From positions 930,001-994,000 of the forward strand of contig CAKMXJ010000037.1 in assembly GCA_928724745.1 (NCBI GenBank): a stretch of DNA of 64,000 nt, in the 5' to 3' direction. A program made the position numbers and the translations under genes. This document shows positions 40,094 to 53,114 of the stretch, piece by piece. Each line of letters opens with the position of its first letter. Position 1 is the stretch's first letter. Source of the DNA: Anthracocystis setariae. Taxonomy: Eukaryota; Basidiomycota; Ustilaginomycetes; Ustilaginales; Ustilaginaceae. The notes beneath the pieces were generated by a model. That model made no database searches, was not told the origin of the DNA, and saw only the letters and a list, made by a program, of their open reading frames with translations.

Positions 40094-42022
40094 TTAATCT
40101 TGAATATACCTGGGCTGTAAAAACACTTCGGCCACCTTGCGACTCAGAGCTGGTCCGATCTTCTTGCGCTGGTCCATCCCATCCGTGCAGCTCGCCAGCA
40201 TACTCTCCGACTCCTTTGCATCATCCTGAGCAGCCTCTTGGAAAGCATCTGTGAGCTCGCGCATCGTGCTATATAGCACGAGCACCTCTCGCACCTTTTC
40301 GGCACTCATGCCTTTGATGCACAACAGCATCTTGCCAAAGATCTCTTTCGACGTGAGACCGCCACTTTTGCTGTTGAGCGCCTGGAACGCTTCAAACGAC
40401 GTCAGGATACATGCTGTCGGTAGCTTTGACTGCAGCTGTTCTCTCGTCTCGAGGAAGCTGGAACGGGAAATGACCGCACTCGGAATCACAGAGAGGTCTT
40501 GGTTCTCGTAAATCTTGCGGATCATGACGTCCATCGAAGCTAGGTAGTCGATACTTGCCGAAAGACTCGACGTCCTCTCCACAAAGAATCCATCTACCAC
40601 TTGTGAGCTGCTGAGCGCTGTTTGGATTTGTGCGCCAAACTTGCGCATTTGGTTTTCAACGTCGTAATCTTCGATCAGGTAAACCACCTTGGACAGTCCA
40701 GAGGATGCCAGGCGGAACTGCGCGTAGAAGAGTCGAATGAAAGCCTTGTCAGTTGCTTCGATCCATCGACCCACATTCCGCACGATACTTGAGAAGCTTC
40801 AACATACCTTCTGGTCCCTCCATCGACCATCCAGAATCGAGCTCGTTAGGTCATCGAGCCTCTTCCTCTCTACGATGTGATCGAGTACCACTTCATCCGC
40901 CTCCAGGCCTGTGCGATTCTTTCTACGTGCAATCCAGACCGCATCGCCTACTTCGAGAGAACGAGTCTCGGCGTCGATTCCACGCTCCACCAGCAGGGTG
41001 GCGATCGGTTCCTTCTCGTGGCGTCGTCCTGCCCGATGCCGTTCACGATTGTCGATCACCATGTGGATCGTATAGCTTCCTGCTTTGAGCACTTCAGGCT
41101 GGAAGTTTAATATTCTTGCTATACCACCTTCCTCCTGCTCATCTTCCGACCAGTCCTGATCCAGGTCAGCAGTATCGCCATCCTCTGCATCGAGCACAGC
41201 ATTGGCTCGCTCCGAAATTTCTTCGACGCCGGCATCTCTAGCAAGCGTTTCGGCTACTGTAGCACCCTCGTCACTCAAGCTATACCGAGCCGGATTGCCT
41301 GATTGCAGTACATAGCCTTTCGCGATCAAGGTCTTGATGCTTGTCCATCCCGTGTAGAATGACCGCGAGCCGCCGGCACTTCCCGATGTTCCATACTGGC
41401 TGGAGAGGGGAACAGCGGCTGAAGACCGGCTCGAAGATCCGGTGTACTCGTACTCGGTATCCGAGTAGGGCTTTGCCGCATTGATGAGTTGCGTCTTTGA
41501 TACACGCTCTTCTCGTAGCGAGCTACTGGCCCTTGTCAAGATGTAGAGACCGACGAGGAGGCCATATGCTCCGGATCGATGCTGTGGCACATAAGCTCTC
41601 TTCTTGGTCGGCCGATCCGAAGCTGCCGTCTTCTTTCGCTTGGCAGCTGCACTGCCGTCTTCTACTTCTGCAGCGCCATCGAGATCGCGCGTATCGTCAT
41701 CATCGGTTGCTGCGGTCTTTGATCCGCTCTTCGAGGTCGAAGCCTGCCGCGAAGGACGCTCTGGCATCGGACGATCGTGTTCCTGGCACCATTTTTGCAG
41801 CTCTTGCTCAAGTTTGTTTGCAATGGTAGGGCCGATCCCGGCGAGTTGTGTCGTCTGGCATGGATGCTGGAATTCGATCGGGCAAGCTGCGAGCGACTGA
41901 TGCGCTTTTCGGTATGTCCGCGCCACCTTGGAGCCTTTCGCTTGCGCCTCTTCGGTCCAGGCTGCTAGAAATGTGAGCCAGAGTGTGTTGCCGCCCGCCG
42001 TGCTCTCAGCTTCGGTGCTCAT
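40094..42022 (-). CDS. MUS81: Structure-specific endonuclease subunit MUS81
   Basis: MUS81, with EME1/MMS4, cleaves 3' flaps, stalled forks and recombination intermediates in the nucleus. Exon 1 is 42022-40808, the intron is 40807-40745 (63 nt, donor GTATGT), and exon 2 is 40744-40094, giving 621 residues. The N-terminal helix-hairpin-helix includes AGIGPTIANKLEQEL. A central winged-helix region precedes the ERCC4-type nuclease, where IDNRERH is near 324 and the metal-binding motif VERKRLDDL is near 383-391, with GDAVWIARRK between them. The splice joins SSILDGRWRDQK to AFIRLFYAQFRLA, as the family requires. A helical C-terminal (HhH)2 region ends the protein. The length is typical for fungi. 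Confidence 0.95.
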
Positions 42023-43180
42023 TGTATCTGTTGTCGGCTGGCGGCGGTCCAGGTGGAATTCGTCGCTTCGTCAACAGTCAATCGTGACCCATTCTTCGAG
42101 TCCGCTGAGCAAAGGGGCAGATCAAACCCTACTTTGCCGTGAGCTGAGTTCAAGATGCGGTCGGTGTGATCACTGACATCTTGTACCCACATCGGCCAAA
42201 CAAAAATGTGACGCGGTGCGCGTGTGGAGGCGGCAGAACAACACCTCGTGCATCCTGCAACCGACCTGAGTGTCGATGCTGTGGTGAGGTGCATCCGACA
42301 GCGGCACGCGATCAGCACGCCTGGATTTTTAAAGGCATTTTCGGTCCCTAATTTTGCGCTCCTTTTCTTTTCCTCGCCAGCGTCAGCACCGGAGGATAAC
42401 TTCTGGATCAGTCACTCTTGCGTCTCAGAAGCGACAATCATGACGAGCTCAACTGCACCACCCCACGAATCAACTGCTCGCCCAGGCTGTCACAAGGTAT
42501 CCACAGATCATCTGAAGTGGAATGCGTCTGACCTTAGGTAAGAGAAGATGAACCTTGGTTCCAGCGCTCGGTAGTGCAATACTGTAATGTACTACGTAAA
42601 GTATCACCATGCCACGCTAGCAACGGGAACATCCGGATGAGCATGTTCGAGTGGGATTCGGATCCAAAGCAGGGCTTCGGGTTGCTTCTTCTGATTTCCA
42701 GCTATCGATATCAAAGGGAGCGAGGTTCCGCAAGAAGCTCTAATCAGCGGCCAAGTTCCAACGAGGACAGGCGGAGGGGCACGCCAAGCAACCCAAGCCA
42801 CGGTTTGTGCTCCCATTAAAGCCGCATCGCGTGTCCGGGCTTTGGTCGAAACGTTCAGCATACGACGGAATCTGGTTGTCATTTTCTGTACTGTGATATA
42901 ACGTACTGTACACTCAGGAACAAGGGTGAAGAAGAGCACATCCCCAAGGTAGGAAATACTGTACAGTACTTGGCCTTACACAGCATCGCAGCGTATGCCG
43001 AAAGCATTCGCCGACCACCATGCGTGCCAAGTTCAGTGTGTCGGACATCATGACCGGGACCAAAAAGTAAAAAAAACAAAATAAAACTAAATTAAAGTAA
43101 GGGGGAAGTTCAGGTCGGCCCGCGTGGCTTAAAACCACAGCTGCCAATCTACGCAATCTCCCCAACAATCAACCTCTTCC

Positions 43181-43208
43181 TTTTTTTTTTTTTTTTTTTT
43201 TTTTTTTT
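43181..43208. repeat. Poly-T (T28) tract
   Basis: Twenty-eight uninterrupted T, followed by a CT and a further T-rich stretch, in the gene-poor region upstream of ACC1. Its length suggests a retroposed poly-A end or a simple repeat; no adjoining element is recognisable. Confidence 0.85.
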
Positions 43209-44644
43209 CTCTTTTTTTTGGTGAACTTTCGAAACTTTAGTTCGCTGTCCCGAGTGTCGAACTTTGTTTGTCCAAGCATGTGTTGAGTGTAAGCTCACGC
43301 CAATAATGATATGGAAGTTCTTCCCGGCATCCTTCCGAATCAGTCCGCGGACGGAAACAAGCGAAAAGGACATCGGGGTCGGCCCCGATGTCAGCGCCAG
43401 CGCTGCAAGAAAATTCCCTTCCCCAACGTGGCGCGTAACTCTCCACGTCAGCCGAAAAAAAGAAACTCCCAACATCTCGAGATCACACAGTTCACACTTT
43501 GAATCCAGCACGACTTGGCCCTCGCCCAACCTCCATGCTCGTTCGGCTCCTTTCTTTGCTCAAGCGACATCCGATGCTCGATGGTGATCGCGATGCTGCA
43601 AGTGCAATGGTCTCAGTGTTTCAAAATCAGAGCTTCGGCACTGCCGATACGATCAAGAACCATGGGAAGAGACGCCGTGGCTTCCAGTCGATGTCACAGC
43701 GACGACCGATTCCTCGGCAAAACCGAGGGTCGAGGGCTGCTGGCGAAGATTCAATGATTTTTTACAGCTTCGAACAATCGATCATTTTGCGACCCTTGCT
43801 TGGTGTAACTGTCCCGATCTTTTGGCACCTAAGATTGCATCGTGTGAAATCTCGAATTCATATGCGACTTTCGAAGACACAACGCTGCGTATATCGTCAT
43901 GCTGCGAAGTGCAAGAGGAGCAGCGAAGGATGGTCTATAGAAGGAAAAAGAATAGGGCCGAGGATCGGCCCAAATTTGGACGCGACTCGCTGCTCCATAA
44001 AACCACACAAAAAAAGTCGTTTTGCGCATAGCAGCGGCGCTTGCTGCGCCCGACGAACTGCTGGGGTCGATGAGTCTGCATCTCTCGGACACGACATCGT
44101 GCTGTTCGTCATGCTCAACTCCGAGAGACAATCTGTCCAAGCTCACAGATAGATACGGTCAATCAGTAGCAATGTACAGCTGGTGCAATCCGAGTCGGCA
44201 TGGTGTGGAGTGCCACAAGACGAAAAAGCAAAGATGAGATACGGATAGCGGCTGGGTGGGGAAAGGGAAGTGCCGGGTATGGGGTGTGTCCAAGTGGAGG
44301 TGGAAGAAGGCTCGAATCGATGGTGGCTGATGCGACCGTTGGGGAACCAAAAAACAAGAAAAAAACTAAAAGGGGGAGAAAAAATGACGATCCCAATCCA
44401 AGGAAAAGGAAACCGTTGCGCACAGACAGGAAGAAAGGCAGGGTCCTTCTCTCGTGTGTGTGTGGGTTCTGTCTCGGACTGTAAGAAGCGAGCCGAGTGG
44501 ATGCAGTACGGTAAGTTTGTTGGAAATTGTTGAGCCGGAAACCTGTCGTGTTTTTTTTGGTTCTCCGCATCCTTTTTTTTCCTGGCACAACTACAGTGTA
44601 CAATACTGTACTGATTTATAATAGTGGCCAATGCTTTCTCTCTG

Positions 44645-44648
<4 letters not shown>

Positions 44649-44684
<36 letters not shown>
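44649..44684. repeat. (CT)n microsatellite
   Basis: About eighteen CT units some 930 bp upstream of the ACC1 start codon. Confidence 0.9.
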
Positions 44685-44687
<3 letters not shown>

Positions 44688-45617
44688 ACACCGGCTACAC
44701 AGGTCAAAGGCGATGCACAGACACTTGAGCGAGTAGATTTTGTTATGCACCCAAACATACTGTCAACGATTTCCTTCGCGAATCCTTAGCACGAGACTGC
44801 GTCAGAACGTGAGGTTCAGATAGACAGGCAGAAACCGAACCGGAGGGCGGAAGCAGAAGCAGATGCCATCAGAGACCGGCGCCGACACAGATGGAATCCC
44901 AAGAGTGTGTGTTGGTGCGCGCATTTGCAACCTGACGATGCCTGTGCAGTGAGGATGGGAGAGCGCCGTTAGATCCGCCTGGAACTCCACCGGCCAAATA
45001 TCTCAGAGCACACCCATCGTCAGCTTTGCGGGTTTTTTTTTGGTGCAGCAGTTCCATGGTTTTCCCCACCTTGAGACGAGATTCTTTCCGAAACTACCTT
45101 GGCAAGACACAGATCACCACGTTATCCCTCAGTGTCGGTCGTCATCCTTCTCAGCTTCCCACCATCACCTTCCCCCCCGCCATTGGCATAGCCTCATCCG
45201 CTTCCGCTACCGCTATCCACTTGCTTCGATACGGTCCCGGTATCTCACCACTTCAACCTCAACCCCATCTACTGCAACGTCATCATCAAGGTCTCCCTCA
45301 CCCTTGATCAATCGCTGCGATATCACCCCGAGCTTTGTTCGAGAATCGAGCTCTATACCACTGGCTAACACCCTCCAGCTTGATCTCCCAACTTGGAACG
45401 AGCTGCGTCCAGATCCCCTCCCTGGCCGTACTTCTTCGTCGCTCTCGTCTTATTTGCTTCTTTTGCTGTTCCGAGCTCCCTCGCTCAGTCTGCGAAAAGT
45501 GCTACATCCGAAAAGCGAAAAGCTTGATCCAACGAACTAGATCGACAAGGCTAGTTTCTGCTTGATCTCATCCCACGCAACCCTCCATACCGCTCGAAAC
45601 GACGCTGTATCGCCAAA

Positions 45618-48600
45618 ATGCCGATCCCTGATCACAAGGCCGTGAGCCACTTCATCGGTAAGTCCGACTTCTGAAAACTCAACCGGCTGCTCCGACTAAC
45701 GATCAAGCGACTCGCAGCAGACCGAAATCCATGTTTGCGTTCGACGGAGCTCAACTGACGGATTCCTCCACTTGCTTTGCTTTCCCACACAGGCGGCAAC
45801 CCGCTCGAGACTGCCCCCGCTGGGCCCGTCGCTGACTTCATTCGCAAGCAGGGCGGCCACAGTGTCATCACCAAGGTGCTTATCTGCAACAACGGTATTG
45901 CTGCCGTCAAGGAAATCCGCTCTATCCGAAAATGGGCCTACGAGACCTTTGGCGATGAGCGTGCCATCGAATTCACCGTCATGGCAACCCCTGAGGATCT
46001 CAAGGTCAACGCCGACTACATCCGCATGGCTGACCAGTACGTCGAGGTCCCCGGTGGTTCCAACAACAACAACTACGCCAACGTCGACTTGATCGTTGAT
46101 GTAGCCGAGCGTGCCGGTGTCCACGCCGTCTGGGCTGGTTGGGGTCACGCCTCCGAGAACCCTCGTCTTCCCGAGTCGCTTGCCGCTTCCAAGCACAAGA
46201 TCATCTTTATCGGTCCTCCCGGCTCTGCCATGCGTTCGCTTGGTGACAAGATCTCGTCCACAATTGTTGCTCAGCACGCCGACGTACCATGCATGCCCTG
46301 GTCCGGTACCGGCATCAAGGAGACCATGATGTCCGAGCAGGGCTTCCTCACCGTCTCTGACGATGTCTACCAGCAGGCCTGCATCCACAGCGCCGAGCAG
46401 GGTCTCGAGAAGGCCGAGCTGATCGGCTTCCCCGTCATGATCAAGGCCTCCGAAGGTGGAGGAGGAAAGGGTATCCGAAAGTGCACCAACGCTGAGGATT
46501 TCAAGCTCCTCTACAACGCCGTCCTTGGTGAAGTTCCCGGCTCGCCCGTCTTCGTCATGAAGCTCGCCGGTCAGGCGCGCCATCTCGAGGTGCAGTTGCT
46601 CGCCGATCAGTACGGTAACGCCATCAGCATCTTCGGTCGTGACTGTTCCGTCCAGCGTCGTCACCAGAAGATCATCGAGGAGGCTCCCGTCACCATCGCT
46701 CCCGAAGATGCTCGTGAGGCCATGGAGAAAGCCGCTGTCCGTCTCGCCAAGCTCGTCGGTTACGTCTCTGCCGGTACTGTCGAGTGGCTCTACTCGCCTG
46801 ACTCGGGTGAGTTCTCTTTCCTCGAGCTCAACCCGCGTCTCCAGGTCGAGCATCCCACGACTGAGATGGTCTCTGGTGTCAACATCCCCGCTGCCCAGCT
46901 TCAGGTCGCCATGGGTATCCCCCTCTACTCGATTCGCGACATTCGAACCCTCTACGGCATGGACCCCCGCGGTACCGAGGTCATCGACTTTGACTTCTCC
47001 AGCCCCGAATCCTTCAAGACCCAGCGCAAGCCCCAGCCTCAGGGACACGTCGTGGCTTGTCGTATCACCGCCGAGAACCCCGATACCGGTTTCAAGCCCG
47101 GCATGGGTGCGCTCACGGAGCTCAACTTCCGTTCCAGCACCTCCACCTGGGGTTACTTCTCCGTCGGTACCAGCGGTGCCCTTCACGAGTATGCTGACTC
47201 GCAGTTCGGTCACATCTTCGCTTACGGCGCCGACCGATCCGAAGCCCGAAAGCAGATGGTCATCTCGCTCAAGGAACTCTCCATTCGTGGTGACTTCCGA
47301 ACCACCGTCGAGTACCTTATCAAGCTGCTCGAGACCGACGCCTTCGAGTCCAACAAGATCACCACCGGCTGGCTTGATGGTCTGATCCAGGAACGTCTCA
47401 CCGCCGAGCGTCCCCCTGCTGATCTCGCTGTCATTTGCGGTGCTGCCGTCAAGGCTCACCTCATGGCCCGCGAGTGCGAGGATGAGTACAAGCGTATCTT
47501 AAACAAGGGTCAGGTTCCTCCTCGTGGCACCATCAAGACCGTCTTCTCGATCGACTTCATCTACGAGAACGTCAAGTACAACTTCACCGCCACCCGCAGC
47601 TCCGTCTCCGAATGGGTCCTCTACCTCAACGGTGGCCGAACCTTGGTGCAGCTCCGCCCCCTTACCGATGGTGGTCTCCTTATCGGTCTTGCCGGCAAGT
47701 CACACCCCGTCTACTGGCGTGAAGAGGTCGGCATGACTCGTCTCATGGTCGACTCCAAGACGTGTCTCATCGAGCAGGAGAACGACCCCACTCAGATCCG
47801 TTCGCCCTCGCCCGGTAAGCTCGTCCGCTTCCTCGTCGAGTCTGGTGACCACGTCAAGTCCGGCCAGGCCATCGCCGAGATCGAGGTCATGAAGATGTAC
47901 CTCCCCCTCGTTGCCGCTGAGGATGGTGTCGTCTCGTTTGTCAAGACTGCCGGTGTTGCCCTCAGCCCCGGTGATATCATCGGTATCCTCTCGCTCGACG
48001 ACCCCAGCCGTGTTCAACATGCGAAGCCCTTCGCTGGCCAGCTCCCCGATTACGGCCTTCCCATCATCATCGGTAGCAAGCCTCACCAGCGCTACACTTA
48101 CCTCCTCGAGGTGCTCAACGACATTCTCGACGGCTACGACCAGAGCTTCCGCATGCAGGCAGTGATCAAGGAGCTCATCGAGATCCTCCGCAACCCTGAG
48201 CTCCCCTACGGCCAGGCTTCCCAGATTCTCTCCAGCTTGGGCGGTCGTATCCCTGCCAAGCTCGAGGAGGTGGTCCGCAACACCATCGAGATGAGCCACT
48301 CCAAGGGCATCGAGTTCCCTGCCGCTCGTCTGCGCAAGCTCACCGAGAACTTCCTCCGTGACAGCGTCGACCCTGCCATCCGCATGCAGGTGCAGACCAC
48401 CGTTGCTCCCCTCTGCCAGCTCTTCGATGCCTACGCTGGCGGCCTCAAGGTCCACGAAGGCAACGTTCTCGCTTCCTTCCTCCAGAAGTACTACGACATC
48501 GAGTCCAAGTTCACTGGCGAGGCCGACGTCGTTCTCGAGCTTCGTCTCCAGGCTGACGGCGATCTCGACAAGGTCGTTGCCCTCCAAACCTCGCGCAACG

Positions 48601-51600
48601 GCATCAACCGCAAGAATGCACTCCTGCTCAACCTGCTTGACAAGCACATCAAGGGCACCTCGCTTGTCTCGCGCACCAGCGGTGCTCAGATGATCGAGGC
48701 TCTTCGCAAGCTCGCTTCGCTCGAGGGCAAGTCTACCGCTCCCGTCGCCCTCAAGGCTCGTGAGGTCTCGCTCGACGCCGATATGCCCAGCCTTGCTGAC
48801 CGTTCTGCTCAGATGCAGGCTATTCTTCGTAGCTCCGTCACCTCGTCCACCTACGGTGGTGACGACGAGTACCACGCTCCCTCGCTCGATGTGCTTCGTC
48901 AGCTTAGCGACTCGCAGTACAGTGTCTACGACGTTCTGCACAGCTTCTTCGGCCACCACGAACACCACGTCGCGTTTGCTGCTCTCTGCACGTACGTTGT
49001 TCGTGCCTACCGTGCTTACGAGATCGTCAACTTCGACTACGCTGTTGAGGACTTTGACGTCGAGGAGCGCGCTGTGCTCACCTGGCAATTCCAGCTGCCC
49101 CGCAGCGTCTCGTCGCTCAAGGAGCGCGAGCGCCAGGTTTCCATTAGCGACCTCAACCTCATGGACAACAAGAAGGCTGCTGCCGCTCCGACTGAGCTCC
49201 GCACTGGTGCCATGACCAGCTGCACCGATGTTTCCGACATCCCTGATCTCCTGCCCAAGGTGCTCAAGTTCTTCCGCACCACCAAGGGCGGCGCTGCCAT
49301 CAACGTGCTCAACGTCGCGGTGGTCAATCAGACCGACTTTGTCGATGCCGAGGTCCGCAGCAAGCTTGCTCAGTACACCAACGCCTGCGCCAAGGAGTTC
49401 GCTGCCGCCCGTGTCCGTCGCGTCACGTACCTGCTCTGCCAGCCCGGCATGTACCCCTTCTTCGCCACCTTCCGCCCCAGCGAGACCGGCATCTGGGCTG
49501 AGGAAAAGGCCATCCGCAACATCGAGCCCGCTCTGGCTTACCAGCTTGAGCTTGACAGGGTCAGCAAGAACTTCGAGCTCACTCCTGTGCCGGTCTCGTC
49601 TTCCACGATCCACTTGTACTTCGCCCGTGGTATCCAGAACTCTGCCGACACGCGATTCTTCGTCCGATCGCTCGTCCGACCTGGCCGCGTTCAGGGCGAC
49701 ATGGCTGCCTACCTCGTTTCCGAGTCGGACCGTATCGTCAACGACATTCTCAATGTGATCGAGGTCGCCCTCGGCCAGCCCGAATACCGCACTGCCGATG
49801 CTTCGCACATCTTCATGTCGTTCATCTACCAGCTCGACGTCAACCTCGAGGATGTCCAGAAGGCGATCGCCGGTTTCCTCGAGCGTCACGGTACCCGCTT
49901 CTTCCGTCTCCGCATCACCGGTGCCGAGATCCGCATGATCCTCAGCGATCCTAGCGGCGAGCCTCGCCCCATTCGCGCCTTTGTCACCAACGAGACCGGT
50001 CTTGTCGTCCGCTACGAGACCTACGAGGAGGTCGTCGCCGACGACGGCTCTGTCCTACTCCGTGGCATCGAGCCCCAGGGCTCGGAGGCCACCCTCAACG
50101 GCCAGAGCGCCCACTTCTCTTACACTACCAAGGTCGCCCTCCAGTCGCGCCGATCGCGTGCTCACGCTCTGCAGACCACCTTCGTCTATGACTTTATCGA
50201 TGTTCTCGGTCAGGCTGTTCGCGCCTCGTGGAGGAAGGTCGCTGCCAGCAAGATCCCCTCCGAGGTGATCAAGTCGGCCGTCGAGCTCGTCTTCGATGAG
50301 CAGGAGAACCTGCGTGAGGTCAAGCGTGCCCCTGGAATGAACACCATCGGCATGGTTGCCTGGCTCGTCGAGGTTGTCACTCCCGAATACCCCGCTGGCC
50401 GAAAGCTGGTTGTGATTGGCAACGATGTTACCATTCAGGCCGGTTCGTTCGGTCCTGTCGAGGACCGCTTCTTCGCCGCTGCTTCCAAGCTTGCCCGTGA
50501 GCTTGGCGTTCCTCGTCTCTACATCTCGGCCAACTCGGGTGCTCGTATCGGCTTGGCTACCGAGGTGATGGACCTGTTCAAGGTCAAATTTGTCGGAGAT
50601 GACCCTGCCAAGGGCTTCGAGTACCTCTACTTGGACGACGACGCTCTCCACGCCGTTCAGGCCAAGGCTCCCGGCAGTGTCGTTGCCAGGCCCACCAAGG
50701 CCGCAGACGGCACCAACCACAACATCATCACTGACATCATTGGCAAGCCCCAGGATGGTTTGGGTGTCGAGTGTCTTTCGGGCTCCGGTCTCATCGCTGG
50801 TGAGACGAGCCGTGCCAGGGACCAGATCTTCACCGCCACCATTGTCACTGGTCGCAGTGTCGGTATCGGTGCCTACCTCGCCCGTCTCGGTGAGCGTGTG
50901 ATCCAGGTTGAGGGCTCGCCTTTGATCCTGACCGGTTACCAGGCTCTCAACAAGCTCCTTGGCCGTGAGGTTTACACCTCCAACTTGCAGCTCGGCGGTC
51001 CTCAGATCATGTACAAGAACGGTGTTTCGCACATGACAGCTCAAGACGACCTCGACGCCGTCAAGGCCTTCGTCAGCTGGATGTCGTTCGTCCCTGCTCA
51101 GCGTGGCGGACCTCTTCCCATCATGCCCACTACCGACACCTGGGATCGAGCTGTTACCTACTCGCCTCCCCGTGGTCCTTACGACCCACGCTGGCTCATC
51201 AACGGCAAGAAGGACGAGAACCTGACTGGTCTGTTCGACAAGGACTCGTTCGTCGAGACTCTCGGCGGCTGGGCCACTTCGGTCGTCACCGGTCGTGCTC
51301 GTCTCGGAGGCATCCCCGTTGGTGTCATTGCCGTCGAAACACGCACTCTGGAGCGTGTCGTTCCTGCCGACCCTGCCAACCCCAACTCGACCGAGCAGCG
51401 CATCATGGAGGCCGGTCAGGTGTGGTACCCCAACTCGGCGTACAAGACTGCACAGGCCATCTGGGACTTTGACAAGGAGGGTCTTCCTCTTGTCATCCTC
51501 GCCAACTGGCGTGGATTCTCCGGTGGTCAGCAGGACATGTACGATGAGATCCTCAAGCAGGGTTCCAAGATTGTCGACGGACTTTCGTCGTACAAGCAGC

Positions 51601-52298
51601 CCGTGTTTGTGCACATTCCTCCCATGGGTGAGCTGCGTGGTGGTTCGTGGGTCGTCGTCGACTCGGCCATCAACGACAACGGCATGATCGAGATGTCGGC
51701 CGATGTCAACAGTGCCCGTGGTGGTGTACTCGAGGCCTCGGGTCTCGTCGAGATCAAGTACCGTGCTGACAAGCAGCGTGCCACGATGGAGCGTCTCGAC
51801 CAGGTTTACGCCAAGCTGATCAAGGAGGCTGCCGAAGCGACCGACTACAACGCGCAGGCGGCTGCTCGCAAGGCGCTCGCCGAGCGAGAGAAGCAGCTCG
51901 CGCCCATCTTCACGGCGATTGCCACCGAGTATGCGGATGCGCATGACAGGGCTGGCCGTATGCTTGCCACTGGTGTGCTGAGATCGGCGCTGCCATGGGA
52001 GAATGCTAGGAGGTACTTCTACTGGAGGCTGAGGAGGAGGTTGACCGAGGTCGCCGCCGAGAGGACAATCGCTGAGGCCAACCCCTTGCTCAACCATATC
52101 GAGCGCACTGCGGCACTGAGGCAGTTTGTGGGTGCGGCTGTCTCGGATGATGACAAGGCGGTGGCTGAGCACATGGAGGCTGCGGCTGGTTCGCTGTTGG
52201 TGGCTACCAAGCAGCTGAAGGCTCAGTACATTCTGGCTCAGATCTCGACGTTGGACCCTGAACTCAAGGCTCAACTCGCTGCTTCGTTGAAGCAGTAA
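45618..52298 (+). CDS. ACC1: Acetyl-CoA carboxylase, multifunctional eukaryotic type
   Basis: ACC1 carboxylates acetyl-CoA to malonyl-CoA with ATP and bicarbonate, the committed step of cytosolic fatty acid synthesis. Exon 1 (45618-45657) encodes MPIPDHKAVSHFI plus one base; the intron is 135 nt (45658-45792); exon 2 runs 45793-52298, for 2,181 residues. The biotin carboxylase domain covers about 25-560, with the ATP-grasp glycine loop ASEGGGGKGIRK near 231 and ELNPRLQVEHPTTE near 360. The biotinyl lysine is about K714 in EVMKMYLP. A central domain of roughly 700 residues follows, then the carboxyltransferase from about 1,480, with SGARIGLA and GGWATSVVTGRARLGGIP. The family's usual order and length are kept. 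Strong codon bias fits high expression and produces long spurious antisense frames. Confidence 0.98.
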
Positions 52299-53114
52299 AT
52301 GCCGTTGTTGGCGTTGTTACTTTCACTTTGATCTGGTTTGGAGGACGACTCATTGCACCTCTCTGCGGCTGTGGGGAAGGGAGATTTGGGGCGGATTGAG
52401 GGATCCACCTTGCTCCCTGAGCAGCACTGGTAGTGCGTTTGGTTGGGAACTCATTCTGTTGTGTTTTGCTTCGTATCTCGTGCCAAGCTCGCAGACGGTG
52501 GGGGGAAGACGACTGAGGGGTTGTCTCACTCTCGCGTTTTCACGACGCTTGGCAGACTAGCTGCTGCATCTTCTTTGGTCTTTGGTCTTTGTTTTTTTTT
52601 TCCTTGTGTTTCTGCTCTTTCTTTTCACCGTATAGACTCTGACTTGTTTGATGATCTCGATGATGTGCAATCAACGAAACGTGTTGCCTGCTGAAGTAAG
52701 GTTGTTGCGCGCGCGTGTGCGTGCCATGAGCTACAGTCGCAGTGATGGATCTGTGCGATGTGCGGCAAGAGGCGTTGATGAGGTGCGGCTGTTGACGGAG
52801 AGGGGTTGGACGCGGTGAGGGGTGTGGGCTGTCGAAGTTGGCACATGTTTCAAGTTGCATGTAACGGCGGGCATTTAGGATACGACGGGATAACTTGCGG
52901 GAAAGTTAAGGTTTCCTTCTACTTTCTTCTTCACCTTGTTGTTCATCACGCGCACTTTGAAACTGGCGAGTGAGAGTTGGGCTGGTAAGGAGAAGAAGGT
53001 GGGTATGTGCATTGCGCATTAGTGTAGGGGGATCGAAGATACTGTATAAGAAGCCGCATTGTCGGTGCTGCTTGGTGTTTCGCAGTGATCACATCGCATA
53101 GAACGGGGACTAGG
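52299..53114. other. ACC1 3' region and upstream of dsRBD-like gene
   Basis: About 0.8 kb. No coding frame with domain content; T-rich stretch near 52590-52602. Confidence 0.6.

Larger units (their letters stand above)
42023..45617. other. Gene-poor 3.6-kb region upstream of ACC1
   Basis: No frame here shows domain content, including a 217-residue basic frame at 43499-44152. It contains GTACTGTAC-type words near 42580, 42890-42917, 42963-42977 and 44595-44616, a T28 run (43181-43208), and a CT repeat (44649-44684). The last 550 bp are pyrimidine-rich and probably the ACC1 promoter and leader. Confidence 0.5.

Noticed and set aside
43499..44152. 217-codon basic plus-strand frame
   Set aside because: No domain, no predicted secondary-structure pattern, and it lies in a repeat-rich gene-poor stretch.
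45696..52274. Large minus-strand open frames opposite ACC1 as genes
   Set aside because: They show no domain content and are explained by strong codon bias of ACC1 on the plus strand.
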